Assembly: GCF_009664975.1 (NCBI RefSeq) | Contig: NZ_WJXB01000011.1 | Location: 124,001 to 188,000, forward strand | Reading direction: 5' to 3' | Length of the DNA: 64,000 nucleotides | DNA from: Paenibacillus monticola | GTDB lineage: Bacteria > Bacillota > Bacilli > Paenibacillales > Paenibacillaceae | Part shown: one piece after another, positions 17,863 through 26,169 of the stretch | Position numbering within the stretch: the first letter of the stretch is position 1 | How the letters are laid out: the number at the start of each line of letters is the position of its first letter | Notes under the pieces: model-generated | The model's database searches: none | What the model saw: only the letters and a program-made list of their open reading frames with translations | What the model was told of the DNA's origin: nothing | Position numbers and translations under genes: made by a program

Positions 17863-18927
17863 TTAGCCCCGCGGCTCAATCACAGATTCACGGTGTACGA
17901 TATCAGCAGAGATGAGGATCTTTTCCAGAGGTGCAGAGGGATTATGGATTCGGCTTAATAGCTTCTCTACCGCCGCACGGCCCATCGCTTCTTTGGGTAC
18001 ATGAACCGTTGTGAGTGGGGGCACCCCACGTGAGGCATCCTCAATATTATCAAAACCCGTGACAGAAATATCGTCTGGAAGTGTGAATCCATCTTCCTTT
18101 AATACCTCGCTAACTGTAAGCGCAATGAAATCATTGGCACAGATTAGAGCTGTCGGCAATGTCTTTGCTTTTTTTCTTTTATTAATCCAATTCCTAAATT
18201 CATCACGGAATGATCCGTCGTCCATACCCTCCAGGAACAGCATCTCATCATCTTCCATCGGCAGCCTCATCCCGCTCTCCTCAAGTGCACTGCGGAAGCC
18301 GATCCAGCGGTCACGGAAGCTGCGTGAATAGCGGATATTGCCGATAAAATGCAGCAGTGTATGGCCGGTACCCATCAGATGATTGCTGAGTCTGGACATG
18401 GAATCCACGTTATTAGCAAATACGGTATCGCTCGGGATTAACGGGTCCTCGTGATCGATCAGTACCATCGGCAGACCGATGCGGTGTACCTCCAGCAGTA
18501 AGGAAGTAGAAATTTGACCTACTCCCACCAACCCAAGAATCCCATTTGGATTCAGTATATTCACAAAATTGTCCGCACGGTGCTCTGACACAATAACCAT
18601 GCCGAGTCCTTCATTATCCAGTGCAAGCGCGATGCCATCCACAATCTTCCCCCAATAGAGAGAATCCTGGGTCTGGGAACGGATATTAGGCATAAGAACA
18701 AGTACTGATTGCTTGTTCCGGTCACTGCCAACTCCCTGCGCGGTACGTTTTATACTTTGGACGTACGCGTTCTTTTGCGTGAAATAACCTAGCTGTGAAG
18801 CCGCCTGAATAACCCGCTCTCTGGTAGTTTCGTTAACTCCGCCTTTGCCGGACAGCGATTTGGATACAACAAACTTGGATACGCCGAGATGATCGGCTAT
18901 TTTTTGCATCGTAACCTTTTTAGCCAT
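17863..18927 (-). CDS. LacI family transcriptional regulator
   Basis: A 354-residue repressor with an N-terminal helix-turn-helix and hinge (about 4-60, MQKIADHLGVSKFVVSKSL) and a periplasmic-binding-protein-like effector domain (about 75-345). GGAGG lies nine bases before the ATG. It is the third gene of the kinase / binding lipoprotein / LacI / DUF4440 group. Inferred role: sugar-responsive control of the mannan genes; LacI-type or cre-like operators are visible before the importer operon and the second chemoreceptor. The effector is unknown. Confidence 0.9.
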   Translation of the reverse strand: MAKKVTMQKIADHLGVSKFVVSKSLSGKGGVNETTRERVIQAASQLGYFTQKNAYVQSIKRTAQGVGSDRNKQSVLVLMPNIRSQTQDSLYWGKIVDGIALALDNEGLGMVIVSEHRADNFVNILNPNGILGLVGVGQISTSLLLEVHRIGLPMVLIDHEDPLIPSDTVFANNVDSMSRLSNHLMGTGHTLLHFIGNIRYSRSFRDRWIGFRSALEESGMRLPMEDDEMLFLEGMDDGSFRDEFRNWINKRKKAKTLPTALICANDFIALTVSEVLKEDGFTLPDDISVTGFDNIEDASRGVPPLTTVHVPKEAMGRAAVEKLLSRIHNPSAPLEKILISADIVHRESVIEPRG

Positions 18928-18980
18928 AGGTAATTACCTCCAATATTCTCTTGAATTGCTATATTTCAGGACATTGATAA

Positions 18981-20267
18981 TTACTGCAGCTCCGCCCGCG
19001 CTTCCTTCCATTTTGCGTTCAATTCGTCAAAAGACTTCTGCAAATCCGGTGCGGCAATAAGCTCCTGAATATAGTCTCCGGACCAAAAGGACAGCTTCGC
19101 CCGGTTTGCCATTTCGATGAAAGCATCACTCTGCACAGTAGCCTCAACAAGCTTAGGCTTATAGGACATGAACTCACGATATTGCGGCAAAGAAGGCTCT
19201 GCTGAACTGTCTGCGGGTAGAAAACCCCAATCTGCTGTATATGAGGTCTCTTTCACAAAAAAATTCAGCCAAGCCATGGAAAGCTCCTTGTTCTTACTGA
19301 ACTTGCTGACACCGACGAACCAATCCGGATTGAGTGAGACATAATGTGTACTGCTATTATCATAAGGAAAAGGGAAGAATCCAATATCGTCCGGTGAAGC
19401 CCCCGCGTCAAACTCCTGGCGGATCGTCCAGTTCCCGAGCAGATACATACCCACCTCGCCCTTGGCCAGCTTGGTCTTGGATATTTCCCAATTGTTCGAG
19501 AACAGCTGATCCTCCACATAACCTTTCGCAATCATTGTTCTGGCAATGGACAACGACTTGCCCCATTCATTGTTTAGCTGCCATGGACTATCCTCGCTCA
19601 CCATATTATTTAGATACTCAGCGTTCCCGGTCATATAGTTGACCAGATTATTGCCCCATTCTCGCAGCGGCCAGACGGCTCCATAATTCATATAAAGCGG
19701 CGTTATTCCGGCCTCCTTCAGCTTGGCGCAAGCTGCATAGAATTCATCAAGCGTTCTAGGGATTTCGAGAATACCCGCTTGTTCAAACGCCCGTTTGTTG
19801 TAGACAATGCCACTAGTAGTGGTTCCTGTCGATAGTCCGTATCTTTTACCGCCGTATGTAGCAAATGTAGTGAAACGTTCATGTGCAGATGTAGCTTCAT
19901 CCAACGGCTCGAAGAAATAATCCAATTCCTTTGCTGGCAGATTAACGGGAAGCAACAGTACATCACCAGCATCCCTTGTAGACAGGCGCACCAGAATATC
20001 CGTTGCGTAATTGGAGAGGCCTTCAAATTCCACGTTGGCTTGCGGATATTTTTGTTTGAACTGGTCCACATAGCCTTGAAAAGCTCCATTCTCAATCAGA
20101 TCGATCCGGTTCGTCAGCATGACTATATTGCCTGACAGTCTGGATATTCCCTGGTCTCCGGTTGGAGACGGTGTAGATGCTATCTGTTTGTTGTTCTGGC
20201 TCTCACAACCTGTCGCCAGCAGAAAGAGCAGCAGCACTGTAGTCCAACGTATTCTCATCCCCTTCAA
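18981..20267 (-). CDS. Second sugar-binding lipoprotein, without permeases
   Basis: A 428-residue family-1 solute-binding lipoprotein; the signal peptide ends at LATGC, lipidated Cys21. It is a clear paralogue of the importer binding protein at 11196 (aligned segments around GDVLLLP, FFEPL, IVYNK and EIPRTLDEF versus EVPRTIDQY). It has no adjacent permease genes and sits 31 bases after the sensor kinase. It may feed the importer with a different ligand, or present ligand to the kinase as an accessory sensor. The start is TTG, with GAGGAG nine bases upstream; the in-frame ATG at codon 4 is too close to AAGGGG. Confidence 0.88.
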   Translation of the reverse strand: MKGMRIRWTTVLLLFLLATGCESQNNKQIASTPSPTGDQGISRLSGNIVMLTNRIDLIENGAFQGYVDQFKQKYPQANVEFEGLSNYATDILVRLSTRDAGDVLLLPVNLPAKELDYFFEPLDEATSAHERFTTFATYGGKRYGLSTGTTTSGIVYNKRAFEQAGILEIPRTLDEFYAACAKLKEAGITPLYMNYGAVWPLREWGNNLVNYMTGNAEYLNNMVSEDSPWQLNNEWGKSLSIARTMIAKGYVEDQLFSNNWEISKTKLAKGEVGMYLLGNWTIRQEFDAGASPDDIGFFPFPYDNSSTHYVSLNPDWFVGVSKFSKNKELSMAWLNFFVKETSYTADWGFLPADSSAEPSLPQYREFMSYKPKLVEATVQSDAFIEMANRAKLSFWSGDYIQELIAAPDLQKSFDELNAKWKEARAELQ

Positions 20268-20298
20268 GCGGACAATCTCCTCTCATTCACTGACTCTT

Positions 20299-22173
20299 TC
20301 ATCCCAACATAGGTTCTGCTTCCAACAGTGGTAGAGATAGGATAACATCGGTACCGTTTCCAGGCTCACTGTATACCTTAATGCCGTATGCTGCTCCATA
20401 ATGAAGCCGTACACGCTGATGCACATTTTTCATACCGATACCCCCGATGATACTTTTCTTCGGTGGGCTTTCCTTCTCCATAGCGGTATTAAGCTTGTCC
20501 AAGGTAGCCTCATCCATACCGCAGCCATCGTCTCGGATATGAAAAAGCAACATGTTCTCCGTATACTCACATTTGATGCTTAGATGCATCTGCGACTTGC
20601 TATCATCCAGACCATGGTATGCGGCATTCTCAATAATGGGTTGAAAGACTAGCTTAATAATAGAGTAATTGTCGAGCTCCGGCGGAACATCGATCTGCAG
20701 CAGGAACCGGTTAGGGTAACGGCAGTTAAGCAGTTCCACATAATTGCGTACATAGCCAAGCTCCTGCTTCATCGTTGTTCTGCTAGTCACATCGCTTGTA
20801 CTATATCGGAGCAGCTTGCCTAGGATGGAGATCATATCAGCGGCTTCGATATCATCATTAAGTTCAGCAGTCATCCGGATCGATTCAAGCGTGTTATAGA
20901 TAAAATGTGGATTGATCTGACTCTGCAGCGCCTGCAGCTCCGCTTCCTTCTTCTGCTCTTCAATCTGGTAAATATCCTGAATCAGCTGCCTGATGCGGGC
21001 CAGCATTCGATTGAACTGATGCCCTAGCAGGCCGATTTCGTCCCGCCGTTGCACTCTAAACGTCACATCGAGGTCGCCACCCTGCACTTTTTTCATCAGC
21101 TGAATCATTTGCGTGAGCGGTTTGGTCAAGGCAAAGGATAGAATAATCGAGATCATAAGGGCCAATACAATAATACTTAACGTAGCAGCAAGCGTTACAT
21201 TGCGGGTTACCTTCACATCTCGGGTCAGTTCATCAACCGGAATGGAGATGATCACCTTCCAGTTGGTTTTGGTCGAACTAGAATATATATTTAGCCGTTC
21301 TTCGTTGTCTACAGTATCGTAGAAGCTTCCGGCAATGCCTGCGGCCTTCTGAAATAGCTCAGAATGAGAAATATCGGTAGTGAGCAGCGATTTATCACTG
21401 TCATAGACCACTGTACCTTTCTCATCAACAATCAGCGACTTGCCGTGGGTTACATTATCCAGCTCAGTAACCTGGTTCTCCATGTTGCTAATGTTGGCTT
21501 CCACTGCGATCAGCCCAATTGGATTCCACAGTCCATCAACAATTTTACGAACTACGGTAAATGCATAACGTGTACTCTGTAGATTACTCGTATACGCCTG
21601 AGTACCGAACAACAATGCTTCTCCATTGGAATCTTTGGTTTGCTCGCTCCAAAACTTATAGCTCTCTTTCAGATCAAGGCGTACACCCCCATCCTTGGCC
21701 GAATAATATCCATTGCCATACCCATCAAAAATGTAAACCGAGTTCGCACCACTCTTGATATTGTTAATAAAGGAGATATTCCCTTCGATCCCTCGCTGGA
21801 TGGACAGCAGTAAATCGAAATCACCAGGAGACAACGAGGCGCTGCCGCTACTACCACCCATTATATTTTTTTGTTCATAATAGCGGTTCGAACGGATCAG
21901 ATTCTGCTTAATATCATTTACATAGGCTGGCATTGATGAAATACGCTTCATATCCTCAATATAATCATCTATTCCATCCATCATTTGATCGATTAATTTC
22001 TCCGAATAAGCAATGGTGTTTCCTTGGATGGACCCCGAATAACTCTTGTAGGTGATTACACTGATGAAGGAGAGCGGGAGTGTAATAATAATTAAAAACA
22101 CGAGGAGTAGCTTGCGTTCCATGCTCATGTCCGCAATAATGGACCACCAGCTGAAATTACGTTTAACTTTCAT
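20299..22173 (-). CDS. YesM-type sensor histidine kinase, no adjacent regulator
   Basis: A 624-residue membrane kinase: TM1 (about 21-43), an extracellular Cache-like sensor of about 280 residues, TM2 (about 326-349), HAMP (about 350-402), a His_kinase box with phospho-acceptor His423 (QINPHFIYNTLESIR) and an HATPase domain with the N box (Asn516 in QPIIENAAYHG) and the glycine box DDGCGMD (548-554). The pattern is the LytS/YesM class that normally pairs with a REC-AraC regulator encoded next door. Here the following gene is a binding lipoprotein and then a LacI repressor; the orphan regulator at 12892 is the obvious candidate partner. GTTAAA-rich upstream sequence gives no strong Shine-Dalgarno beyond GAGGAGAAAG. 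Confidence 0.92.
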   Translation of the reverse strand: MKVKRNFSWWSIIADMSMERKLLLVFLIIITLPLSFISVITYKSYSGSIQGNTIAYSEKLIDQMMDGIDDYIEDMKRISSMPAYVNDIKQNLIRSNRYYEQKNIMGGSSGSASLSPGDFDLLLSIQRGIEGNISFINNIKSGANSVYIFDGYGNGYYSAKDGGVRLDLKESYKFWSEQTKDSNGEALLFGTQAYTSNLQSTRYAFTVVRKIVDGLWNPIGLIAVEANISNMENQVTELDNVTHGKSLIVDEKGTVVYDSDKSLLTTDISHSELFQKAAGIAGSFYDTVDNEERLNIYSSSTKTNWKVIISIPVDELTRDVKVTRNVTLAATLSIIVLALMISIILSFALTKPLTQMIQLMKKVQGGDLDVTFRVQRRDEIGLLGHQFNRMLARIRQLIQDIYQIEEQKKEAELQALQSQINPHFIYNTLESIRMTAELNDDIEAADMISILGKLLRYSTSDVTSRTTMKQELGYVRNYVELLNCRYPNRFLLQIDVPPELDNYSIIKLVFQPIIENAAYHGLDDSKSQMHLSIKCEYTENMLLFHIRDDGCGMDEATLDKLNTAMEKESPPKKSIIGGIGMKNVHQRVRLHYGAAYGIKVYSEPGNGTDVILSLPLLEAEPMLG

Positions 22174-22218
22174 TGGGTCTTTCTCCTCAAGGCAATTTAC
22201 CTAACTTTTTATCAAATC

Positions 22219-22239
22219 ATAACAAATACCTAACAAAAT
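22219..22239 (-). promoter_or_regulatory. ATAACAAA-type motif pair upstream of the sensor kinase gene
   Basis: Plus-strand ATAACAAAT (22219-22227) and TAACAAAAT (22231-22239) are 12 bases apart, 46-66 bases before the kinase ATG. They match the motifs before the importer and GH113 operons. Candidate autoregulatory site; AT-rich context keeps confidence low. Confidence 0.35.
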
Positions 22240-22270
22240 TATTATACGGGGAAGTGCTTCATTACACAAC

Positions 22271-22340
22271 AATAAACCGCTTCTTCACGAGGAAGAAGCG
22301 GTTTATTGGGAACAACTAGCTAACAGTAATTCCTGTTAGC
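22271..22340 (-). terminator. Tandem hairpins after the second chemoreceptor gene
   Basis: Two inverted repeats: GCTAACAG with CTGTTAGC (22319-22340) and AATAAACCGCTTCTTC with its complement (22271-22286 / 22292-22307). On the minus strand the second is followed by TTGTTGTG. They lie just after the chemoreceptor stop at 22345 and before the kinase promoter. Confidence 0.75.
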
Positions 22341-22344
22341 TTTA

Positions 22345-24621
22345 TTAAATGGTGAACAGTGACAGCTTGTCCTTCAATTGGCCAGAAGCACTCTCCAGCT
22401 TGCCGGACAATGATACAAGATGATCACTCACACTTTGTTGCTCGTTGCTGAGTGAGGCCACTTCTTCCGATGTCGCCGATGATTGCTGCGCTACCGCACT
22501 GACATTGCCCATTGCTTCAGATAATACACCCTGCGAATGATTCAGACTGCTAATCGCTGTTGTCACTGACTCCAGACTCGTAATGAAGTCATTCATCTGC
22601 CCTTTGACGGATATAAAGATATCACTCGTACTCTTCACAGAGCTCATCTGCTGTTTAAAGAGCGGCGCAACCTCTGACAACGCTGCTACGGTAAGATTCA
22701 TTTCTTCCATTATCTTATCTGTAATACCAGCAACAAGCGCAATAGATTGCTTGGACTGATCAGCCAGCTGCCGGACTTCGCCTGCAACAACCATAAAGCC
22801 CCGTCCTGCTTCGCCTGCTCGTGCAGCTTCTATCGTCGCATTCAGAGATAAAATATTGGTCTGCTGCGTGATGTTCTTCATAACATCCAGCACCTTGATT
22901 ACTGAGAAGACCGTTTCTTTCAGATTGTTAACCCGCTCTACAAGAGCACCAGTCATTTCTCCGGTACGGCCTGTCTGATCCAGCAGCACTTCCAGCTGAG
23001 ATGCTCCCTGTCCACTGGCTTCTCCAACACTGCGTGCCGCTTCGTCCATCTCTGCGTTAGCAGAAATCACAGTTTGCATTTGCGTTCCGATCAGATCTGT
23101 CAGATCGCTGCCACGTTCGGCCTCAAGTGCCAAACTGCCTGCTCCATTGGCAATCTCTTCTGTTGCTGAAGCAATTTCCCGCGCAGATATCGCTGTTTTG
23201 CGTGAAGCATCGCCAAGTTCGCCTGCGGTTTCAAGCACATCGCGGGCCGTTTCTGTCGTCTGCGATACAAGCTCTGTAATACGTCCCATCATAATGTTAA
23301 ATGAAGTGGATAGTTGGCCTATTTCATCAGATGATGTATATTCCGTACGTACGCTTAGATCACCCTTTGCACCCTGAACCATCAGATCCTTAAGATGGGC
23401 CAATGGGCGAGCAATCATGCGAACCATCCAAAATCCGATCAGAACAGCCAACAGCGCCGCTGCACCAGCGGCAATAAAGGTGGTCATCAGAATCGGACGG
23501 GCTTCCTTCACAAGTTCACCCGTTGGAACTACACCTGCCAGCTTCCAATCGGCTTTCTGCATCGGATTAAACACGGCCAGTAGATCTTCCCCATCTGCAT
23601 CCGTTGTTTCCTGGCTGTTGCTGTTGGTCTTGCTATCCTTAATAAAACCATATACCGATGGTTTTCCATCTGCTTCTGGAGAATTAGAGGCTACTACAGT
23701 TCCCTCTGCTGTGACAAGTTGAATATGGGATCCATCTCCCAGTTTGACGCTTGTGAAGGCGTCTTCCAGTACTTTATTCTTCATCTCAAGCAGTACTACA
23801 TAACCTGTGTTTTCGCCAAGATTCTTGAGCGAGCGTGCCATAGCAACGTTTTTCTCGCCATTGCCTTGGACGGATGTCGAGAACCAGTAGTTCAGGGCAC
23901 TTTTCGATTCCGTTGAATAATAAGGTTGATAATCTTTCGTATTGGCCACTGCCTGTTTAAACCAGGCCTGCTCTCTTATGCCATCTAGTTTAAGGCCTGA
24001 GCTGCCACTTGTAATAATATCCATGTCAGCGTTGTCGGGTACTAATGTAATGCTAACTATATTAGTGTCCGCTGTTGTCTGGCTGGTAAGCTTCTTGCTG
24101 ATTGCGTCCGTAGCTACAAATTTATCGTAATTGCTTGCTGCAGCCTTCAACTCAGACAGTTGAGTCTGAGTCTGTGGATCGAAAAACATCTGAAGCGCTA
24201 GATTCTCATACTGCTTAAGCATAATGTCCAGCTTCTCTGAGGTCTGAATAATGGTCTGGCGGTTAGCCTCTGATACATTATTCTTGATCGTATTCTTTGC
24301 TTTGGTATAGGACAAGATGCCAAGCGCCAGCACTACAATAACGATTGAGCATAAAAAGATCAAAAAGAGCTTCACTCCAACCGACTTCACTGGATTGACT
24401 TTCTTCATCTGCCCTACCGAGCCCCGTAGTGTACTCTTATAGTCTAGCTGTGATATCTTTCGAAACCCCTTTTTCAACTTACCACTGTTTGTTGTAGGCG
24501 CTTCGCCCATAGAGTTAGTCTCTGCTTCCTGTACTATCGCCGACTTCTCATTTTTCTTAACCACTCTAATCCTTCTTTCTTTCTTATCTTCCTTCTTACT
24601 CTCCTGTCTAGGAGTCGCCAT
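22345..24621 (-). CDS. Methyl-accepting chemotaxis protein (second paralogue)
   Basis: A 758-residue chemoreceptor. A charged cytoplasmic N-terminal extension (about 1-80) precedes TM1 (about 82-105); then an extracellular dCACHE-like sensor, TM2 (about 380-400), HAMP and the coiled-coil signalling domain with the conserved NILSLNATIEAARAGEAG hairpin. It is closely similar in the cytoplasmic half to the receptor at 4860. Start: a GTG at 24630 lies within AGGTGAT; the ATG at 24621 is preferred with AGGTGAT four to five bases upstream. Its promoter carries a sigma-D signature and a cre-like site, which points to motility-linked and sugar-linked expression. Confidence 0.93.
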   Translation of the reverse strand: MATPRQESKKEDKKERRIRVVKKNEKSAIVQEAETNSMGEAPTTNSGKLKKGFRKISQLDYKSTLRGSVGQMKKVNPVKSVGVKLFLIFLCSIVIVVLALGILSYTKAKNTIKNNVSEANRQTIIQTSEKLDIMLKQYENLALQMFFDPQTQTQLSELKAAASNYDKFVATDAISKKLTSQTTADTNIVSITLVPDNADMDIITSGSSGLKLDGIREQAWFKQAVANTKDYQPYYSTESKSALNYWFSTSVQGNGEKNVAMARSLKNLGENTGYVVLLEMKNKVLEDAFTSVKLGDGSHIQLVTAEGTVVASNSPEADGKPSVYGFIKDSKTNSNSQETTDADGEDLLAVFNPMQKADWKLAGVVPTGELVKEARPILMTTFIAAGAAALLAVLIGFWMVRMIARPLAHLKDLMVQGAKGDLSVRTEYTSSDEIGQLSTSFNIMMGRITELVSQTTETARDVLETAGELGDASRKTAISAREIASATEEIANGAGSLALEAERGSDLTDLIGTQMQTVISANAEMDEAARSVGEASGQGASQLEVLLDQTGRTGEMTGALVERVNNLKETVFSVIKVLDVMKNITQQTNILSLNATIEAARAGEAGRGFMVVAGEVRQLADQSKQSIALVAGITDKIMEEMNLTVAALSEVAPLFKQQMSSVKSTSDIFISVKGQMNDFITSLESVTTAISSLNHSQGVLSEAMGNVSAVAQQSSATSEEVASLSNEQQSVSDHLVSLSGKLESASGQLKDKLSLFTI

Positions 24622-24654
24622 TAAGATCACCTGCCAGTTAGTTTTGAGGATGTA

Positions 24655-24668
24655 TGTAAGCGTTAACT
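24655..24668. promoter_or_regulatory. cre / LacI-type operator at the second chemoreceptor promoter
   Basis: TGTAAGCGTTAACT matches TGWNANCGNTNWCA at 13 of 14 positions. It lies immediately downstream of the predicted start site of the sigma-D promoter, where binding would block transcription. The half-site TGTAAGCG is the same as in the cre of the importer operon (12694-12707, opposite strand). Confidence 0.6.
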
Positions 24669-24675
24669 AGAATAT

Positions 24676-24703
24676 ATATCGGCTTCTCAGCTCTTATATC
24701 TTA
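24676..24703 (-). promoter_or_regulatory. Sigma-D (motility sigma factor) promoter
   Basis: On the minus strand TAAG (24700-24703), a 16-base spacer and GCCGATAT (24676-24683). This fits the Bacillus sigma-D pattern TAAA-N15-GCCGATAT with a perfect -10 and one mismatch in the -35. It lies 55 bases before the chemoreceptor ATG, a gene class normally in this regulon. Confidence 0.75.
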
Positions 24704-24771
24704 GATTTTCGAAGAATTTTATGTGATTTTTTATATCTTTTAGCTTTTTTTTAATAATTCCCCAAGAAAAT

Positions 24772-24804
24772 AGAGAGGTTCTCTTAATAATAGGGAACCT
24801 CTCT
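24772..24804 (-). terminator. Terminator of the mltG-trhP1-trhP2 operon
   Basis: AGAGAGGTTC (24772-24781) pairs with GAACCTCTCT (24795-24804); the minus-strand tail is ATTTTCTT. It starts nine bases after the trhP2 stop. Confidence 0.85.
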
Positions 24805-24812
24805 GAAGATAA

Positions 24813-26150
24813 TCAGGAAGACTTTCTCTTCCGCATCATATCAAAATAGGCTACTGGCTGATCCACTTTCAGTCGTACACGCTGCAACGGATGGCGGGCA
24901 GCATCGAGCACATTGCCTTCCTCATCCCACAGTTCTCCCACAGTCTGTTTGAACAGTGTATTATTCGGACCAAAGAACTCCACCTGCTGTCCAGGCTTGA
25001 AATTATTGCGCTGCTGAATCAGTGCTGTACCGTTGTCTGCATCATACTCCAAGACCAATCCTGCAAAATCAAAAGGAGTCGCCTTTTCCTCAGGCTCATA
25101 AATATGATCCTCATGATCCGGTGTATCATAGAAAAATCCTGTATTCAGCGGACGGTTCGCCGCCTTGTTCAGCTCATCCAGCCATTCCTGCTTCAGTTCA
25201 TAGCCCTCAGGGTCTGCCATGTAGGCATCAATAGCCTTACGATAGGCATTGACGACCGTAGCCACATAGTGGATGGACTTCATTCTGCCCTCAATCTTAA
25301 AGCTGTCAATACCTGCTTCAATCAGCTCAGGGATGCTTTCGAGCATACACAGATCCTTAGATCCCATCGAAAAAGGATTATCCTCCGGTTGATGCAGTGG
25401 GAGCTGAGTCACACCCGGCAGCAAAGGCTCTGGAGATTCTTGCGCCTCGGCCTGCTCTTCCTCTGACACCCAAGGACCTTCAGGACGCGCATCCTCGAAC
25501 AGGTCATATTTCCAGCGGCAGGATTGACAGCAGCCACCGCGATTGGAATCGCGGTCTGTGAAGTGATTGGACAGCGTGCAGCGTCCAGAATAAGAGGAAC
25601 ACATCGCGCCATGAATAAAGCTTTCGATTTCGATATCGACATGCTTTTTAATCTCGGCGATTTCTTCCAGGCTGGTCTCCCGACCCAATACAACACGTGG
25701 CAGACCTTCTTCCTTCCAGAAGGCCACAGCCTGCCAGTTCAAAGTGGACTGTTGGGTGCTGAGATGCACCTCTAAGCCCGGTACCAAGCGACGCGCTGTA
25801 TCCACAATAACAGGGTCTGCAACAATAATAGCAGCGATGCCGACTTCATATAAGTTACGCAGGTATTCTTCAATTCCGGCGATATCTTCATTGTGAGCAT
25901 AAATATTCGTTGCGACAAATACCTTAGCACCATATTTCTTGGCAAATTCCACACCTTCACGCATTTCCTCGAAGCTGAAATTATCTGCTCCTGAACGCAG
26001 GCCGTATTTCTGCCCCCCGATATAAACTGCATCCGCGCCATAATGCACGGCGAATTTCAACTTCTCCAAATTACCTGCCGGAGCGAGGAGCTCCGGTTTG
26101 TCCAGACGGTAACGTTTGCCCTTATGCTGCGGCTTTGTCATGGTTCCCAT
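24813..26150 (-). CDS. trhP2: U32 family tRNA 5-hydroxyuridine synthesis protein TrhP2 (YrrO)
   Basis: A 445-residue peptidase-U32-family protein. In Bacillus subtilis YrrN/YrrO take part in prephenate-dependent hydroxylation of wobble uridine 34 in tRNA. The U32 signature is present: ELLAPAGNLEKL near the N-terminus, an SFIHGAMCSSYSGRC segment and RGGCCQSCRW, whose cysteines are expected to hold an iron-sulfur cluster. The reading frame stays open upstream to 26297, inside trhP1, but AGGGGAG seven bases before the ATG at 26150 fixes the start. The start lies 20 bases after the trhP1 stop, so the two are one operon. Confidence 0.9.
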   Translation of the reverse strand: MGTMTKPQHKGKRYRLDKPELLAPAGNLEKLKFAVHYGADAVYIGGQKYGLRSGADNFSFEEMREGVEFAKKYGAKVFVATNIYAHNEDIAGIEEYLRNLYEVGIAAIIVADPVIVDTARRLVPGLEVHLSTQQSTLNWQAVAFWKEEGLPRVVLGRETSLEEIAEIKKHVDIEIESFIHGAMCSSYSGRCTLSNHFTDRDSNRGGCCQSCRWKYDLFEDARPEGPWVSEEEQAEAQESPEPLLPGVTQLPLHQPEDNPFSMGSKDLCMLESIPELIEAGIDSFKIEGRMKSIHYVATVVNAYRKAIDAYMADPEGYELKQEWLDELNKAANRPLNTGFFYDTPDHEDHIYEPEEKATPFDFAGLVLEYDADNGTALIQQRNNFKPGQQVEFFGPNNTLFKQTVGELWDEEGNVLDAARHPLQRVRLKVDQPVAYFDMMRKRKSS

Positions 26151-26169
26151 TCCTGTTCTCCCCTTCCAA

